Positions 34,161 to 44,180 of a stretch of DNA of 64,000 nucleotides are shown here, one piece after another. The stretch's first letter is position 1; the number at the start of each line of letters is the position of its first letter. The notes under the pieces are model-generated. The model was not told where the DNA came from and did not search any database. It saw only the letters and a program-made list of their open reading frames with translations. This DNA comes from Roseomonas nitratireducens (GTDB taxonomy: Bacteria > Pseudomonadota > Alphaproteobacteria > Acetobacterales > Acetobacteraceae): contig NZ_JAGIYZ010000016.1 of NCBI RefSeq assembly GCF_017813355.1, positions 1 through 64,000 of the forward strand, read 5' to 3'. A program made the position numbers and the translations under genes.

Positions 34161-34906
34161 TGCATCACGTCCCCGCCATTCGGCGACAGGCAGGCGCCCA
34201 CGTAGAAATCACCGCCCGGACCGGCGAGCAGCAACGCCGTCTCCGCGATCTCCTCCGGCCTTCCGAGCCGGCCGGACGGCAGGGACGCCTCGATCGCCGC
34301 GCGCCATTCGGCGCCGCGCGCGCGCGTCAGGTCGGTATCGACCGGCCCCGGCGCGATGCTGTTCACCCGGACCCCATGCGGCGCCGCTTCCAGCGCGAGC
34401 GCGCGGGTGAGCGAAAGGATCGCCCCCTTCGCCGCGCAATAGGGAACGATGTTGGACGATCCCTTGAAGGCGAGCTGGGAGGAGATGGTGATGATCCGCC
34501 CCCGGCCGCGCGCCTTCATTCCCGGCAGCACCGCCTGGGCCGCGACGACGGTGTGGAAGAAGTGCACGTCCATCAGCCGGCGGAAGGTCGCCTCGGGCAG
34601 GGTCTCGAAGGGGCCGCGGATGTTCATGCCGGCATTCGTGACCAAGATGTCGGGCGCGCCGAGCGCGGCCTCGGAGGCCGCGATGAAGGCGGCCAGCCGC
34701 GCGCTGTCGGCGACGTCGAGCGATTCGGCGTGGCCGCGCCGCCCCGCCGCGGCGATGGCCGCGAGCGTCTCCTCAGCACCCGCCGCGTCGTCGAGATGGC
34801 AGAAGGCGACGTCGGCGCCGGCGCGGGCGAAGGCAAGGCAGATCGCGGCCCCGATGCCGCGGCTGCCGCCGGTCACGATCGCGACGCGTCCTGCGAGGTC
34901 GGTCAT
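34157..34906 (-). CDS. Short-chain dehydrogenase/reductase (SDR) family oxidoreductase
   Basis: The 249-aa protein is a classical SDR. It has the NAD(P)-binding motif VTGGSRGIGAAI (residues 12-23), NAG at about 93, the catalytic Ser in ITISSQLAF, and the YCAAK dyad (Tyr and Lys) in IVPYCAAKGAI. It ends in SPNGGDVMH, with GG in the usual C-terminal place. The substrate is not evident. It is divergent from a thioesterase gene and overlaps a GNAT gene by four bases at its stop. Confidence 0.9.
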   Translation of the reverse strand: MTDLAGRVAIVTGGSRGIGAAICLAFARAGADVAFCHLDDAAGAEETLAAIAAAGRRGHAESLDVADSARLAAFIAASEAALGAPDILVTNAGMNIRGPFETLPEATFRRLMDVHFFHTVVAAQAVLPGMKARGRGRIITISSQLAFKGSSNIVPYCAAKGAILSLTRALALEAAPHGVRVNSIAPGPVDTDLTRARGAEWRAAIEASLPSGRLGRPEEIAETALLLAGPGGDFYVGACLSPNGGDVMH

Positions 34907-34996
34907 CGGGTCTTCTCCTTCGCGGATGGGGGGCGGCGTGGCGCGCGCGCCGCGGGTCAGGCAGCATCGGCGCGCAGCATCGTGGAGCATCACCGT

Positions 34997-35437
34997 ATGG
35001 ACGTCGACCCGCCGGCCCCCGCCGAGATCCAGGCGATCGTCCATGCCGGCGTGCCGCTTGCCGCCGCCTGGGGCATCGAGGTGGTCGCGGCCGCGGGCGG
35101 CACCGCGACCTGCCGCTTGCCCTGGCAGGAGGCGCTGCTGCGCCCGGGCGGCACCGTGTCGGGCCCGGCGCTGATGGGTCTCGCGGATGTCGCGATGTGG
35201 GCCGCGCTGCTCGGCGTGACGGGCGGGCGCGACGAAAGCCTGACGACGAGCCTGACGATCCACTTCCTCCGTCGCCTATCGCCCGGCGCCGTGCTGGCGC
35301 AGGCGCGGCTGCTCAAGCGCGGGCGGCTGATCTACGGGGAGGTGCTGATCCGTTCTGAGGGGCAGGAGGAGATCGCCGCGCATGTGACGACCTCCTGGGC
35401 CGCGGTCACGCCGCGGGCGGCGCCCCCCACGCGATGA
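34997..35437 (+). CDS. PaaI family thioesterase (hotdog fold)
   Basis: The 146-aa product has the hotdog-fold pattern: LPWQEALLRPGGTVSGPALM, then GLADVAMWAALLGV (central helix with Asp), then LTTSLTIHFLRRLSPGAVL and GEVLIRSE. PaaI-type enzymes hydrolyse acyl-CoA thioesters, often aromatic ones. The ATG is 34997. It is divergent from the SDR gene, and its last 32 bases overlap the end of the convergent cysQ gene. Confidence 0.85.
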   Translation: MDVDPPAPAEIQAIVHAGVPLAAAWGIEVVAAAGGTATCRLPWQEALLRPGGTVSGPALMGLADVAMWAALLGVTGGRDESLTTSLTIHFLRRLSPGAVLAQARLLKRGRLIYGEVLIRSEGQEEIAAHVTTSWAAVTPRAAPPTR

Positions 35438-36188
35438 AGGGACCATTGCGCCAGCCTTCCTTGCCGTAGGCGAAGGGCCCGCCTTCCGCCGCCAGGACGC
35501 TGCCGCCCGCCGCTTCCAGCACCGCCTGGCCCGCCGCCGTGTCCCATTCCATGGTCGGGCCGAAGCGCGGGTAGACGTCGGCCTCCCCTTCCGCGACGAG
35601 GCAGAATTTCAGGGAGGACCCGACGGCGCGCAGCCCGGCGACGCCATGGGCGGCCAGGAAGGCGTCGGTGGCGGCGTCGCGGTGGGACCGGCTGGCGACG
35701 GCGACGATGCCCGCCGGATCCGGCCGGCGAACAGAAATCGGCCGCCAGGGCGCTGAGCCGGGACCGCGCTTGCGCGCACCTGCGCCCAGCACGCCAAGCC
35801 ATGCGCAGCCGAGGGCGGGCGCAAGGACGACACCGGCCACGGGCCGGCCGGCTTCGACCAGGGCGATGTTCACGGTGAACTCCCCGTTGCGGGAGAGGAA
35901 TTCCCGCGTGCCGTCCAGCGGATCGACCAGGATGAAGGCCGCGCCCGGGGGCACGGCGGTTGCGGCGGCGTCCTCCTCCGACACGACCGCGATCCCGGGG
36001 CAGCGCTGCGCCAGCGCCGCGACGATCGCGTCATGGGCGGCGAGGTCGGCCTCGGTCAGCGGGCTGCCATCGGCCTTCGGACGTGAGTCCGCCACACCGT
36101 ATACCGAGAGGATCCCGGCGGCGGCAGCCTCGGCAGCAGAGGTGAAGGCGTCCGCAAGGGCAGCGCGCTCGCCTGGCGAAAACCCCAT
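35406..36188 (-). CDS. cysQ: 3'(2'),5'-bisphosphate nucleotidase CysQ
   Basis: The 260-aa member of the inositol monophosphatase superfamily has VSEED (metal ligand Glu), [12 protein letters not shown] (the DPxDGT signature) and the late metal site in [20 protein letters not shown]. It removes the 3'-phosphate of PAP(S), relieving inhibition during sulfate assimilation. It lies head-to-head with cysD-cysNC, which supports this role. The ATG at 36188 has a GGAG about 11 bases upstream; an ATG at 36233 is possible. The 3' end overlaps the thioesterase gene. Confidence 0.9.
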   Translation of the reverse strand: MGFSPGERAALADAFTSAAEAAAAGILSVYGVADSRPKADGSPLTEADLAAHDAIVAALAQRCPGIAVVSEEDAAATAVPPGAAFILVDPLDGTREFLSRNGEFTVNIALVEAGRPVAGVVLAPALGCAWLGVLGAGARKRGPGSAPWRPISVRRPDPAGIVAVASRSHRDAATDAFLAAHGVAGLRAVGSSLKFCLVAEGEADVYPRFGPTMEWDTAAGQAVLEAAGGSVLAAEGGPFAYGKEGWRNGPFIAWGAPPAA

Positions 36189-36253
36189 GGGCAGCCGGAC
36201 TCCGATCAATCCGATATCGCAACTTGCGCGCATTCGGCCCGCATGAGAAGAGG

Positions 36254-36283
36254 TTAGACCGATCCGATTTCGGAACGTTATCT
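36254..36283 (+). promoter_or_regulatory. Putative promoter of cysD-cysNC
   Basis: TTAGAC (36254-36259), an 18-base spacer and TTATCT (36278-36283) resemble a housekeeping promoter in the 110-base divergent region between cysQ and cysD. The cysD start at 36299 would follow with a very short leader. No regulator site could be assigned. Confidence 0.35.
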
Positions 36284-36298
36284 CGGCCGGAAGAACAC

Positions 36299-37222
36299 GT
36301 GACGACAACATCAGGCAAGAGCCGCCTCACCCCGCACCTCGCGCGGCTCGAGGCGGAATCGATCGGCATCATCCGCGAGGTCGCCGCCTCCTTCCGCAAG
36401 CCCGTCATGCTCTACAGCATCGGCAAGGATTCCGGCGTGATGGTGCATCTGGCGCTGAAGGCCTTCGCGCCGGGCAAGCCGCCCTTCCCACTGATGCACA
36501 TCGACACGACCTGGAAGTTCCGGGAGATGATCTCCTTCCGCGACGCCATGGCGAAGCAGGTGGGGATGGAACTGCTCGTCCACACCAACCCCGAGGGCAT
36601 CGCGCGCGGGATCAACCCGATCGATTCCGGCTCGGCGCTGCACACCCAGGTGATGAAGACCGAGGCGCTGAAGCAGGCGCTCGACAAATGGGGCTTCGAC
36701 GCGGCCTTCGGCGGCGCACGGCGGGACGAGGAGAAGTCCCGCGCGAAGGAACGCATCTTCTCCTTCCGCGGCCCCGGCCACACCTGGGACCCGCGCGCGC
36801 AGCGGCCCGAACTGTGGAACCTGTTCAACACGCGCATACGAGACGGCGAGAGCATCCGCGTCTTCCCGCTGTCCAACTGGACCGAATACGACGTGTGGGA
36901 CTACGTGCTGGCCGAGGACATCCCGGTCGTCCCACTGTACTTCGCGAAGCCGCGGCCGGTGGTGAAGCGCGCCGGCACCTGGATCATGGTCGATGACGAC
37001 CGCCTGCCGCTGAACCCCGGCGAGATGCCGGAGATGCGCATGGTCCGCTTCCGCACGCTCGGCTGCTACCCGCTCTCCGGCGCGGTCGAGAGCACCGCCG
37101 CGACGCTGCCCGAGATCATCGCCGAGATGCGCGCCGCGAAGACCAGCGAGCGCCAGGGCCGCCTGATCGACACGGACGAGGAAGCGTCCATGGAGAAGAA
37201 GAAGCGCGAGGGGTATTTCTGA
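36299..37222 (+). CDS. cysD: Sulfate adenylyltransferase subunit 2 (CysD)
   Basis: The 307-aa catalytic subunit of ATP sulfurylase has the PAPS-reductase-like fold. Its PP-loop motif is [19 protein letters not shown], followed by [30 protein letters not shown] and [17 protein letters not shown], and it ends in KKKREGYF as the family does. With CysN it adenylates sulfate to APS. The start is the GTG at 36299, preceded by GGAAGA; a longer in-frame reading from 36224 would run back into the divergent cysQ promoter. The cysNC gene follows after one base. Confidence 0.96.
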   Translation: MTTTSGKSRLTPHLARLEAESIGIIREVAASFRKPVMLYSIGKDSGVMVHLALKAFAPGKPPFPLMHIDTTWKFREMISFRDAMAKQVGMELLVHTNPEGIARGINPIDSGSALHTQVMKTEALKQALDKWGFDAAFGGARRDEEKSRAKERIFSFRGPGHTWDPRAQRPELWNLFNTRIRDGESIRVFPLSNWTEYDVWDYVLAEDIPVVPLYFAKPRPVVKRAGTWIMVDDDRLPLNPGEMPEMRMVRFRTLGCYPLSGAVESTAATLPEIIAEMRAAKTSERQGRLIDTDEEASMEKKKREGYF

Positions 37223-37223
37223 C

Positions 37224-39074
37224 ATGGACGGCGCGCGCAAACTCCTCCGCTTCCTCACCTGCGGGTCGGTCGACGACGGCAAGTCGACGCTGATCGGCCG
37301 CCTTCTGTACGACAGCCAGCTGATCTTCGAGGACACGCTGGCCACGCTTGCGAAGGACAGCCGCAAGCACGGTACGACGGGGGAGGAAATCGACCTCGCC
37401 CTTCTCGTCGACGGGCTGGAGGCCGAGCGCCAGCAGGGCATCACCATCGACGTCGCCTACCGCTTCTTCGCCACGCCGCGGCGGTCCTTCATCGTCGCCG
37501 ACACGCCGGGGCACGAGCAGTACACGCGCAACATGGCGACCGGCGCCTCCAGCGCCTCGCTCGCCGTCATCCTGATCGACGCGCGCAAGGGCGTGCTGAC
37601 CCAGACCCGTCGGCATTCCTACATCTGCTCGCTGATGGGCATCCGCGACATCGTCGTCGCGGTGAACAAGATCGACCTGGTCGGCTTCGACGAGGATGTG
37701 TTCGACCGCATCGTCGGCGACTACGCCACCTTCGCCGCGGGCCTCGGCTTCCGGTCGATCGTGCCGATCCCGCTGAGCGCGCGCTTCGGCGACAACGTCA
37801 CGACACGATCGGGCAACACGCCCTGGTACCACGGCCCGTCGCTGGTCGAGCATCTTGAGACGGTGGATGTCGGCCAGGACCTCTCGGCGCGCCCCTTTCG
37901 CTTCCCGGTGCAGTGGGTCAACCGCCCGAACCTCGACTTCCGGGGCTTCGCCGGCACCGTCGCGGCCGGGCGGATCGCGCCGGGCGACCAGGTCGTCGTC
38001 GCGGCGTCCGGCAAGTCGTCGCGCGTCGCGCGCATCGTCACCGCCGATGGCGACCTTGCCGCGGCGGAGGCCGGGCAGGCGGTAACGCTGACGCTCGAGG
38101 ACGAGGTCGATGTCGCACGCGGCGACGTGCTGTCCACCGCCGCCGACCGCCCGCAGGTCGCCGACCAGTTCGCCGGCCACCTGCTGTGGATGGACGAGGA
38201 GGCGATGCTCCCCGGCCGGTCCTACATGATGCGGATCGGCAATGTCTGGACGCCCTGCTCGGTCACCTCCATCCGCCATCGGGTGGACGTTAACACGCTC
38301 GAGGAACACGCGGCGCGGCGCCTGTCGCTGAACGAGATCGGCTTCTGCAACTTCTCGGCCGGGCAGCAAGTGCCGCTCGACCCCTATGCGGACAACCGCG
38401 CGACCGGCGCCTTCATCCTGGTGGACCGCTTCACCAACCGCACCGCCGGGGCGGGCATGGTGGCCTTCCCGCTGCGCCGCGCATCGAACATCCACCACGA
38501 GCATTTCACGGTGGACAAGAGCGCGCGTGCGGCGCTGCTGGGCAACGCGCCGCTCGTGCTGTGGTTCACCGGCCTGTCGGGCTCGGGCAAGTCGACCATC
38601 GCGAACATCGCCGAGCAGGCGCTACATCGCGCCGGCCGGCCGACCTACACGCTGGACGGCGACAATGTCCGCCACGGCCTGTGCCGGGACCTCGGCTTCA
38701 CCGCCGAGGACCGGGTGGAGAACATCCGGCGCGTCGGCGAGGTGGCGAAGCTTTTCGTCGATGCCGGCATGATCGTGCTCTGCTCCTTCATCTCGCCCTT
38801 CCGGGCGGAACGGCGGATGGTGCGGGACCTGCTCGGCCCGGGCGAATTCGTCGAGGTCTTCGTCGACACGACGATCGAGGCCTGCATGGCGCGCGACCCG
38901 AAGGGGCTCTACGCCAAGGCGCAGGCGGGGCAGATCAAGAACTTCACCGGCATCGACAGCCCCTACGAGTCGCCCGAGGCGCCGGAACTGCGCATCGGCA
39001 CCGAAGGCCGCACGCCGGCCGAATGCGCCGAGGAGATCCTGGTCGCGCTGCGCGCACGCGGCATCGCCTGCTGA
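37224..39074 (+). CDS. cysNC: Bifunctional sulfate adenylyltransferase subunit 1 / adenylylsulfate kinase (CysNC)
   Basis: The 616-aa fusion has an EF-Tu-like GTPase (1-430) with G1 [17 protein letters not shown] (14-30), [19 protein letters not shown] and NKIDLVG, two beta-barrel domains, and a C-terminal APS kinase (about 442-616). The kinase part has P-loop [31 protein letters not shown] and [17 protein letters not shown]. It drives APS formation by GTP hydrolysis and then phosphorylates APS to PAPS. The fusion is common in rhizobia and related alphaproteobacteria. It lies one base after cysD. Confidence 0.96.
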   Translation: MDGARKLLRFLTCGSVDDGKSTLIGRLLYDSQLIFEDTLATLAKDSRKHGTTGEEIDLALLVDGLEAERQQGITIDVAYRFFATPRRSFIVADTPGHEQYTRNMATGASSASLAVILIDARKGVLTQTRRHSYICSLMGIRDIVVAVNKIDLVGFDEDVFDRIVGDYATFAAGLGFRSIVPIPLSARFGDNVTTRSGNTPWYHGPSLVEHLETVDVGQDLSARPFRFPVQWVNRPNLDFRGFAGTVAAGRIAPGDQVVVAASGKSSRVARIVTADGDLAAAEAGQAVTLTLEDEVDVARGDVLSTAADRPQVADQFAGHLLWMDEEAMLPGRSYMMRIGNVWTPCSVTSIRHRVDVNTLEEHAARRLSLNEIGFCNFSAGQQVPLDPYADNRATGAFILVDRFTNRTAGAGMVAFPLRRASNIHHEHFTVDKSARAALLGNAPLVLWFTGLSGSGKSTIANIAEQALHRAGRPTYTLDGDNVRHGLCRDLGFTAEDRVENIRRVGEVAKLFVDAGMIVLCSFISPFRAERRMVRDLLGPGEFVEVFVDTTIEACMARDPKGLYAKAQAGQIKNFTGIDSPYESPEAPELRIGTEGRTPAECAEEILVALRARGIAC

Positions 39075-39108
39075 CGACACACGCAGCGCGACGAGGCTCC
39101 CGCTGGCC

Positions 39109-40077
39109 TCAGCCGACCACCGGCCAGGCGAAGGGAGCGGCGGGATCCGCCCCGAAGACCGACGGGCCATCCGCGAGTGCAACCGCGAGCGCGCATTCCG
39201 CGGCCCGCGCCAGCCGGGCCACGTCACGCCGCCATGCGCCGAGCAGCGCCGCATCCGGCGCGGCCCCGCGCATCGCGGTATCGAGCCAGGCGCCATAGGC
39301 CGAGGGCAGCGCCGCGAGGAAACGCGCCATCAGCAGCGCGTCGCGCGGCGCCAGGGCGCCGGGCAGCACGAGCGGCCCAGCCCCGCGCAAGGTGGCGGCC
39401 AGCAGCGCCCCGCCGGGCGCGCCGAGCCGCACATGCAGCGCATTCCCATCGGCGCGCAGCCCGATGGCGAGGCCCGGCACGGGCGTCGGCCCGAGGCGTG
39501 CGCCTTCCGTGACCGCCTCTACCACCCTCGCGCCCTCGGTCTCGCGGAAGGCGAGGCGGAGCCGCCCCGGCGCCACGGGCAGGATCTCCCGCAGGAAGCG
39601 CTCGCCCGCGATGCGCGCGACAGCGTCCGGCGCCGTCGTCGGGCCGGCCTCGGCGGTTTCGAGGCCGAGGGCGCAAAGGCGGAAGCCCATGCTGCGCATG
39701 CCGCCGCCCGAGGCGGGGACGTGCTCCATCCGGTCGGCCAGGAACCAGAACTCGGCGAGCCCAGGCTCGGGCATCGCATCCTCGCCCCAGGTGAAGTCCA
39801 GCACCGCGCCGGGGCCCACGCGGCGGGACGCCGTGTCCAGCGCATGGCCGTTGAGGAACAGCGCCGGCGCGGGGATCGCCTCGTCGGCCAGCAGGAGGAG
39901 TTGCGCTTCCCCCCGCCCGGCGCCGGCCGGCAGCGCGACGCGCAGGATCGACAGCCGGCCAGGGCCGCTGCGGCGGAAGCCGATGCCGTCGCGCAGTTCC
40001 GGCGGATGCCAGCCGCTGCCGTCGATGCCGAACAGCATGTCGTGCACGATGCGCCGGCGCGGCGTGGCGATGTCCAT
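39109..40077 (-). CDS. Hypothetical protein, probable carbohydrate-related jelly-roll domain
   Basis: The 322-aa protein has no signal peptide. Its first 135 residues alternate short strands around polar turns (LSILRVALPAGAGRGEAQLL, ALFLNGHALDT, LAEFWFLADRMEHVPASGGG), which resembles the beta-sandwich modules found next to glycosyltransferases in Acetobacteraceae. The second half is Ala/Leu/Arg-rich and helical. I do not recognise a named family. It lies six bases after the next gene upstream (40084-40941), also of glycan type, so the two probably act together. It is convergent with cysNC, with 34 bases between. Confidence 0.6.
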   Translation of the reverse strand: MDIATPRRRIVHDMLFGIDGSGWHPPELRDGIGFRRSGPGRLSILRVALPAGAGRGEAQLLLLADEAIPAPALFLNGHALDTASRRVGPGAVLDFTWGEDAMPEPGLAEFWFLADRMEHVPASGGGMRSMGFRLCALGLETAEAGPTTAPDAVARIAGERFLREILPVAPGRLRLAFRETEGARVVEAVTEGARLGPTPVPGLAIGLRADGNALHVRLGAPGGALLAATLRGAGPLVLPGALAPRDALLMARFLAALPSAYGAWLDTAMRGAAPDAALLGAWRRDVARLARAAECALAVALADGPSVFGADPAAPFAWPVVG

Positions 40078-40083
40078 GGCGCG

Positions 40084-40941
40084 TCAGTCCAGCCGGAAGG
40101 CCCGGCGCTGTGCCGCGCGCACGATCTCGAGCCCGAAGCGCGTGCCGGCCAGTTCGACCAGTTCCGACAGGCCGTAGCCCTCATGCTCCGGGTCCGGCAG
40201 CGCGAGCAGCATCTCCCCCGTCGCCGCCGCGACCGGGCCGAGGCCGAGCGGCGCCAGCGCGTCGCGGCGCGGTGCGATGCGTGCCGCGACCTCCCTCAGC
40301 GCCGCGAGCCAGGCCTCCCTGCGCCACGCCGCGGCATGCGTCAGGTGCCGCACGCCGGGGCATTCGACCACCGAGACCTCGATGCCCAACATCTTCGCGT
40401 CGAGCAGGATCCAGTAGTCCCACCAGGGCACGCCGAAGGCGAAGGCGCCAAGGTCGAGCCGCGGCGCGATCGCGGCCGGCATCAGCACCAGGTCGAAGCC
40501 GTAGCGGTAGAAGGGGCCTTCCGCCTGGGCGGCGTGCGCCACCTCCATCCGATGGCAGGCGACGAGGCCGTCCCGCGCCAGCCCCGCCAGCGCCGCGCGC
40601 CGCGCGGCACAAAGGTCGAGCCGGATGTCGGCGTTGACGATGCCGACCACCTCCGCCCCCGTTCCCGCGGCGCGGGCCAGCGCGTCCGACAGCCAGACGC
40701 CCGGCCGGCCGTAGCGGGCCGCGACGCCCGGCGCGGCCCGCACGGGCTCGACCTGGGCCGGCAGCGCGGGCGCGTCCCCGGCTTCCTCTGGCGGCGTGAG
40801 GGCCAGCACGCGCCAGCCGGGCGCCGGCCAGGAGGCGAGGCACGCATCGCGCCAGCCGGGCCCGGCATCCTGCCCGCCCGGACCGGGCCGGCGCATCGCC
40901 GGCGGGACCGAGGTGGCGAGCGCGACCTCAGTCACGCGCAT
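40084..40941 (-). CDS. Hypothetical protein, glycosyltransferase-like
   Basis: The 285-aa product resembles nucleotide-sugar transferase folds in a few places: VGIVNADIRLDL (DxD-like), FYRYGFDLVLMPAAIAPRLD, and FAFGVPWWDYWILLDAKMLG, which recalls the GxPxWD(N/Y)W block of uncharacterised family-A-like glycosyltransferases. There is no signal peptide or membrane helix. The start ATG (40941) lies 14 bases inside the 3' end of the flavoprotein gene, so the two are coupled. The downstream neighbour (39109-40077) has a sandwich-like domain. Function is inferred only from these patches. Confidence 0.55.
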   Translation of the reverse strand: MRVTEVALATSVPPAMRRPGPGGQDAGPGWRDACLASWPAPGWRVLALTPPEEAGDAPALPAQVEPVRAAPGVAARYGRPGVWLSDALARAAGTGAEVVGIVNADIRLDLCAARRAALAGLARDGLVACHRMEVAHAAQAEGPFYRYGFDLVLMPAAIAPRLDLGAFAFGVPWWDYWILLDAKMLGIEVSVVECPGVRHLTHAAAWRREAWLAALREVAARIAPRRDALAPLGLGPVAAATGEMLLALPDPEHEGYGLSELVELAGTRFGLEIVRAAQRRAFRLD

Positions 40942-42235
40942 CAAGCCGCCGCATCCTCGCGACGTTCCAGGCGATGCCGACGGACCGGAAGGCGTGCCCG
41001 GGGATCGTGCGCAGGCGTGTCTCGACCGGGGCAGCGATGTCGCGCAGCGCCGTGCCGTTCGACGCCTTCGCGAGTTCGCGCCCGAGTGCGATGCCCAGCG
41101 CCACGCCGCGCCCGTTGCAGCCGGTCCAGGAGAGCACGCCCGGCGCGAGTTCGTAGACATGCGGCATGCGGTCCGCCGTGCCGGCCACATAGCCCCACCA
41201 GATGTAGTCGAAGCGGACCTCGCCGATCTGCGGGAAGACGCGCCGCACGCGCTCGGTGATGCGCGCGCGGATGCGCCCCTCCCAGCCGAAGGGCACGATC
41301 AGCCCGCCGCCGGTCACGAGCCGCCCATTCGCGTCGAAGCGGTAGAAGTACAGGTCGCCGCGCGTGTCAGACAGCGCATGGCCTTCCGGCAGGATGGTCT
41401 TGCGGATGTTGTCCGACAGGACCGACGTCGCCATCTGGTAGGATCGCACGGGCACGATGGTGCGCTTCAGCCCGGGCCAGAAATCCCCGGTATAGGCATG
41501 CGTCGCGACCACGACGCGCTCGGCTTCGAGCGTGCCGCGCGGCGTCGTCACGACCCAGCCGCCGGGGCCCTTCTCGATCGCCGTGACGGGGCTGCCCGTG
41601 TGCAGCGTCGCCCCGGCGCGGATCGCCGCCGCGGCGAGCCCGCGCGCGAGGCCGAGCGGATTGATCCGCCCGCCCGTCGCATTGCCCCAGCCTCCGAACC
41701 AATGGTCGGTGCCGGTCAGCGAGGCCATCTCGGCACGGGAATACAGCCGCACCGGCGCGCCGCGGCGGCCCCATTGCTCGGCGCGCGCTTCCGAAAGGCG
41801 CAGCCGCGCCTCACGATGCGCGGGCTGGATCCAGCCATTCTGCACCGCCTCGGCCTCGATGCCGTGGCGGCGGATCAGGTCGAAGGTGAGTGCGGCGCTG
41901 TCGCGGATCAGCGCGACCAGTTCCTCGCCCTTGTCGCGGCCGCCATGCTCCGGCGCGACGGCGGCAACGATCTGGTCCGGGTCGAGCCGCGACAGCGTCG
42001 GGATCACCTGCCCGTTGTTGCGGCCGGAGGCGCCCCAGCCGATCTCCGCGGCCTCGAGCAGCGTCACGGGCACGCCGGCCTCGGCGAGATGCATCGCCGT
42101 CGAAAGCCCGGTGAAGCCGCCGCCCACCACGGCGACGCCGGTGCGCGCCGCGCCCTGAAGCGGGGCGGTCGGCGGGGCCGGCGGGGCGGTCGCGGCCCAC
42201 AGGCTCGGCGGCATCGGCGGAGTCATGGCGTTCAT
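40928..42235 (-). CDS. FAD-dependent oxidoreductase (DAO / PuuB-like family)
   Basis: The 435-aa flavoprotein starts, after a short Pro/Ala tail, with the dinucleotide motif VAVVGGGFTGLSTAMHLAEA (about 34-53) and the GWGASGRNNGQVIP segment typical of PuuB and related amine oxidases. Later blocks are TGGRINPLGLARGLAAAAI, VPVRSYQMATSVL and GCNGRGVALGIALGRELA. It probably oxidises an amine or amino acid. Its start overlaps the EamA transporter stop (ATGA), and its end overlaps the glycosyltransferase-like gene. Confidence 0.85.
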   Translation of the reverse strand: MNAMTPPMPPSLWAATAPPAPPTAPLQGAARTGVAVVGGGFTGLSTAMHLAEAGVPVTLLEAAEIGWGASGRNNGQVIPTLSRLDPDQIVAAVAPEHGGRDKGEELVALIRDSAALTFDLIRRHGIEAEAVQNGWIQPAHREARLRLSEARAEQWGRRGAPVRLYSRAEMASLTGTDHWFGGWGNATGGRINPLGLARGLAAAAIRAGATLHTGSPVTAIEKGPGGWVVTTPRGTLEAERVVVATHAYTGDFWPGLKRTIVPVRSYQMATSVLSDNIRKTILPEGHALSDTRGDLYFYRFDANGRLVTGGGLIVPFGWEGRIRARITERVRRVFPQIGEVRFDYIWWGYVAGTADRMPHVYELAPGVLSWTGCNGRGVALGIALGRELAKASNGTALRDIAAPVETRLRTIPGHAFRSVGIAWNVARMRRLDARD

Positions 42236-43122
42236 GCGGACTTCCTTCCGGTGAACAACACGGCGGCGAGCATGCCGCCGACGGCGAGGCTCGCCCCCAT
42301 CCCCTGCAGGAAGGAGATCGGCTCGCGCAGCAGCAGCGCCGCCAGCAGCAATGCAGTCACGGGCACCATGATCGACAGGGTGGCCGCGCGCGTCGGCCCG
42401 AGCAACTCAACGGCGCGCGCGTAGAGGAACATCGCCAGCGCGCCGAGCACCAGGCCCTGGGTCGCGACATGCAGCAGGATCGCGCTGGTCGGCAGTTCGG
42501 CGACGGTCGCGGCGCGCAGCGGCAGCCACAGCGGCAGCACGGCGAGCGCCGAGACGATCGTCACCGCCGCGGTCGCCGGGATCGCCGGCACCTGCCAGCG
42601 GCGCAGCAGCAGCGTGAACACCGCCCAGGTCGATCCGGCGAGCAGCAGCAGGATGTCGCCGCGCCAGGCGCCCGGATGCGCGCCCGCGACGCCGTCCCAG
42701 CCGATCATCAGCACGCCCGCCGCCATCACCAGCAGCGCGAGCCCGCGCCCGCGGCTCGGCCGTTCGCCGATCATCGGGATGGCGAGCAGCGCGCCCGCGA
42801 TCGGCACCGTCATCGGCGCGATCGTCCCGCCATGGGAAGCCGGCGCGTAGACGAGCGCCCAGAGGAACAGCAGCAGGTTCGGCGCGCCGCCGAACAGCGC
42901 GAGCACCACCATCCGCTTCCAGCCGATGCGGGCCAGCGCATCCCGCGCCGCCCAGGCGAGCGGCGCGAGGATCAGCGCCGCGGGTGCGTATCGGAAGGCC
43001 GCGAGGTCGAGCGGATGGAAGCCCTGGCCGGCCAGCGCGGGCCGCGCGACGACGGCATGCCCGCCCCAGATGACGGAGGAAGCGACGCCGAGGGCGAGGC
43101 CGAGCGCGATCTTGGGATTCAT
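42232..43122 (-). CDS. EamA/DMT family transporter
   Basis: The 296-aa membrane protein has about ten hydrophobic helices in two EamA repeats: VASSVIWGGHAVVARPALAG and FLWALVYAPASHGGTIAPMT in the first; ILLLLAGSTWAVFTLLLRRW and LYARAVELLGPTRAATLSIM in the second. Members export small metabolites such as amino acids. The ATG is at 43122. Translation is coupled to the downstream flavoprotein (4-base overlap), and a cysteine dioxygenase-like gene lies 86 bases upstream, so export of an amino-acid-related compound is possible. Confidence 0.88.
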   Translation of the reverse strand: MNPKIALGLALGVASSVIWGGHAVVARPALAGQGFHPLDLAAFRYAPAALILAPLAWAARDALARIGWKRMVVLALFGGAPNLLLFLWALVYAPASHGGTIAPMTVPIAGALLAIPMIGERPSRGRGLALLVMAAGVLMIGWDGVAGAHPGAWRGDILLLLAGSTWAVFTLLLRRWQVPAIPATAAVTIVSALAVLPLWLPLRAATVAELPTSAILLHVATQGLVLGALAMFLYARAVELLGPTRAATLSIMVPVTALLLAALLLREPISFLQGMGASLAVGGMLAAVLFTGRKSA

Positions 43123-43208
43123 CCCGCCCACCCTGCACGCTCCGGCCGCCGCCGGGTATGCCGAAGATGCCTGTCTGGGTCCGGCGGGAAGGGAGGCGCG
43201 GCGCGCGC

Positions 43209-43694
43209 TCAGTCCGCGTAGACGGTGTTGAGGTCGGTGCCCAGGCGGTCGAAGGGCAGGCCGTAGACATGCAGGCTGATCGCCGTCTCGCTGCCGATGT
43301 TCACGAGGCGATGGATCGCACCCGGATCGGGCCCGGTGTGGCTGGTATCGCCGGACCGGCGCAGGGCCGTGTGGTTCGGAACGGGCGCGCCGCCGCCTTC
43401 GGGAAGCCGATAGCCGACCTCGGTCAGGCTGCCCCGGTAGAAGCCGATCGCGCACCAGGCGCGGTGCGCGTGCATCGGCGACATGTGCCCGGGCCGCCAG
43501 ACAAGGGCCGCGAGCGACCATCCGCCCGCCGCATCGTCGTGGATCATGTGGCGCACATAGGTGTCCGGGGCGCTTGGGCAGGAGCGCCCGGCGAGCAGCG
43601 ACGGGTCGCCCAGGAACGGCGCCATCGCGGCGGCGACGCCAGCGGCCGGCGAAGCCTTCCCCGCGGCGATCGCCGACGAAATCGCGTCGATCAT
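43209..43694 (-). CDS. Cysteine dioxygenase-like cupin protein
   Basis: The 161-aa protein shows the cysteine dioxygenase pattern: LVWRPGHMSPMHAHRAWCAI gives two metal-binding histidines (PxHxH), and IHRLVNIGSETAISLHVYG provides the third. The cysteine in HRAWC is near the usual Cys-Tyr cross-link place. Such enzymes oxidise cysteine or other thiols to sulfinates with Fe(II) and oxygen. The ATG is at 43694. It precedes the EamA transporter and flavoprotein genes, and cysteine synthesis genes are close by. The substrate could be another mercapto-acid. Confidence 0.8.
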   Translation of the reverse strand: MIDAISSAIAAGKASPAAGVAAAMAPFLGDPSLLAGRSCPSAPDTYVRHMIHDDAAGGWSLAALVWRPGHMSPMHAHRAWCAIGFYRGSLTEVGYRLPEGGGAPVPNHTALRRSGDTSHTGPDPGAIHRLVNIGSETAISLHVYGLPFDRLGTDLNTVYAD

Positions 43695-44180
43695 CGGCTG
43701 CAAGCCGCCACGATCCGCCACTGGTTCCACCGACGTCGCCCCTTGCTGCCCGACCCTCACCTGCCGGCACTTTCCGTGCCTTGCCTCGCTGAGGATTTTC
43801 GATACCACGATTGCCGGAACCGCCCCTTGTGGTCGCGCAAGCGCCGCGCGTTCCGTCAGCCTTGATGGTTGTTCCGCCTGATCCCTTCCATGCGGAACGC
43901 GCCCGGCGCTTCGACGACGCTTGCGCAGGGCAAGCAAGGGCGACGCGCCGCCACCGCGTCATGCTCGCCCTGCCCACGCTTCACGCCGGATCCCTGCCGG
44001 TCATAACGGACGCGATAACGATTTCTGTCCAGGGGCGCAAGGTTCAGTCAGACCGCATCGGACGACCGGATCGCGAAGCAGGCACCGGTGCCGCGAGGCG
44101 GTCAGGCGCGGTGACGCCGCCACATCCGATCGACTGGCGCGGCGGCATCGCCGGTGCGCGCGCCGCCCCCCGAAACGCGA
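43695..44180. other. Intergenic region with no gene that I can identify
   Basis: About 490 bases between the cysteine dioxygenase-like gene start and the rpsD terminator. Reading frames here are short or of arginine/proline-rich composition typical of antisense GC-rich DNA. It is less GC-rich than its surroundings and should hold the dioxygenase promoter. I see no tRNA, riboswitch or repeat. Confidence 0.5.
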
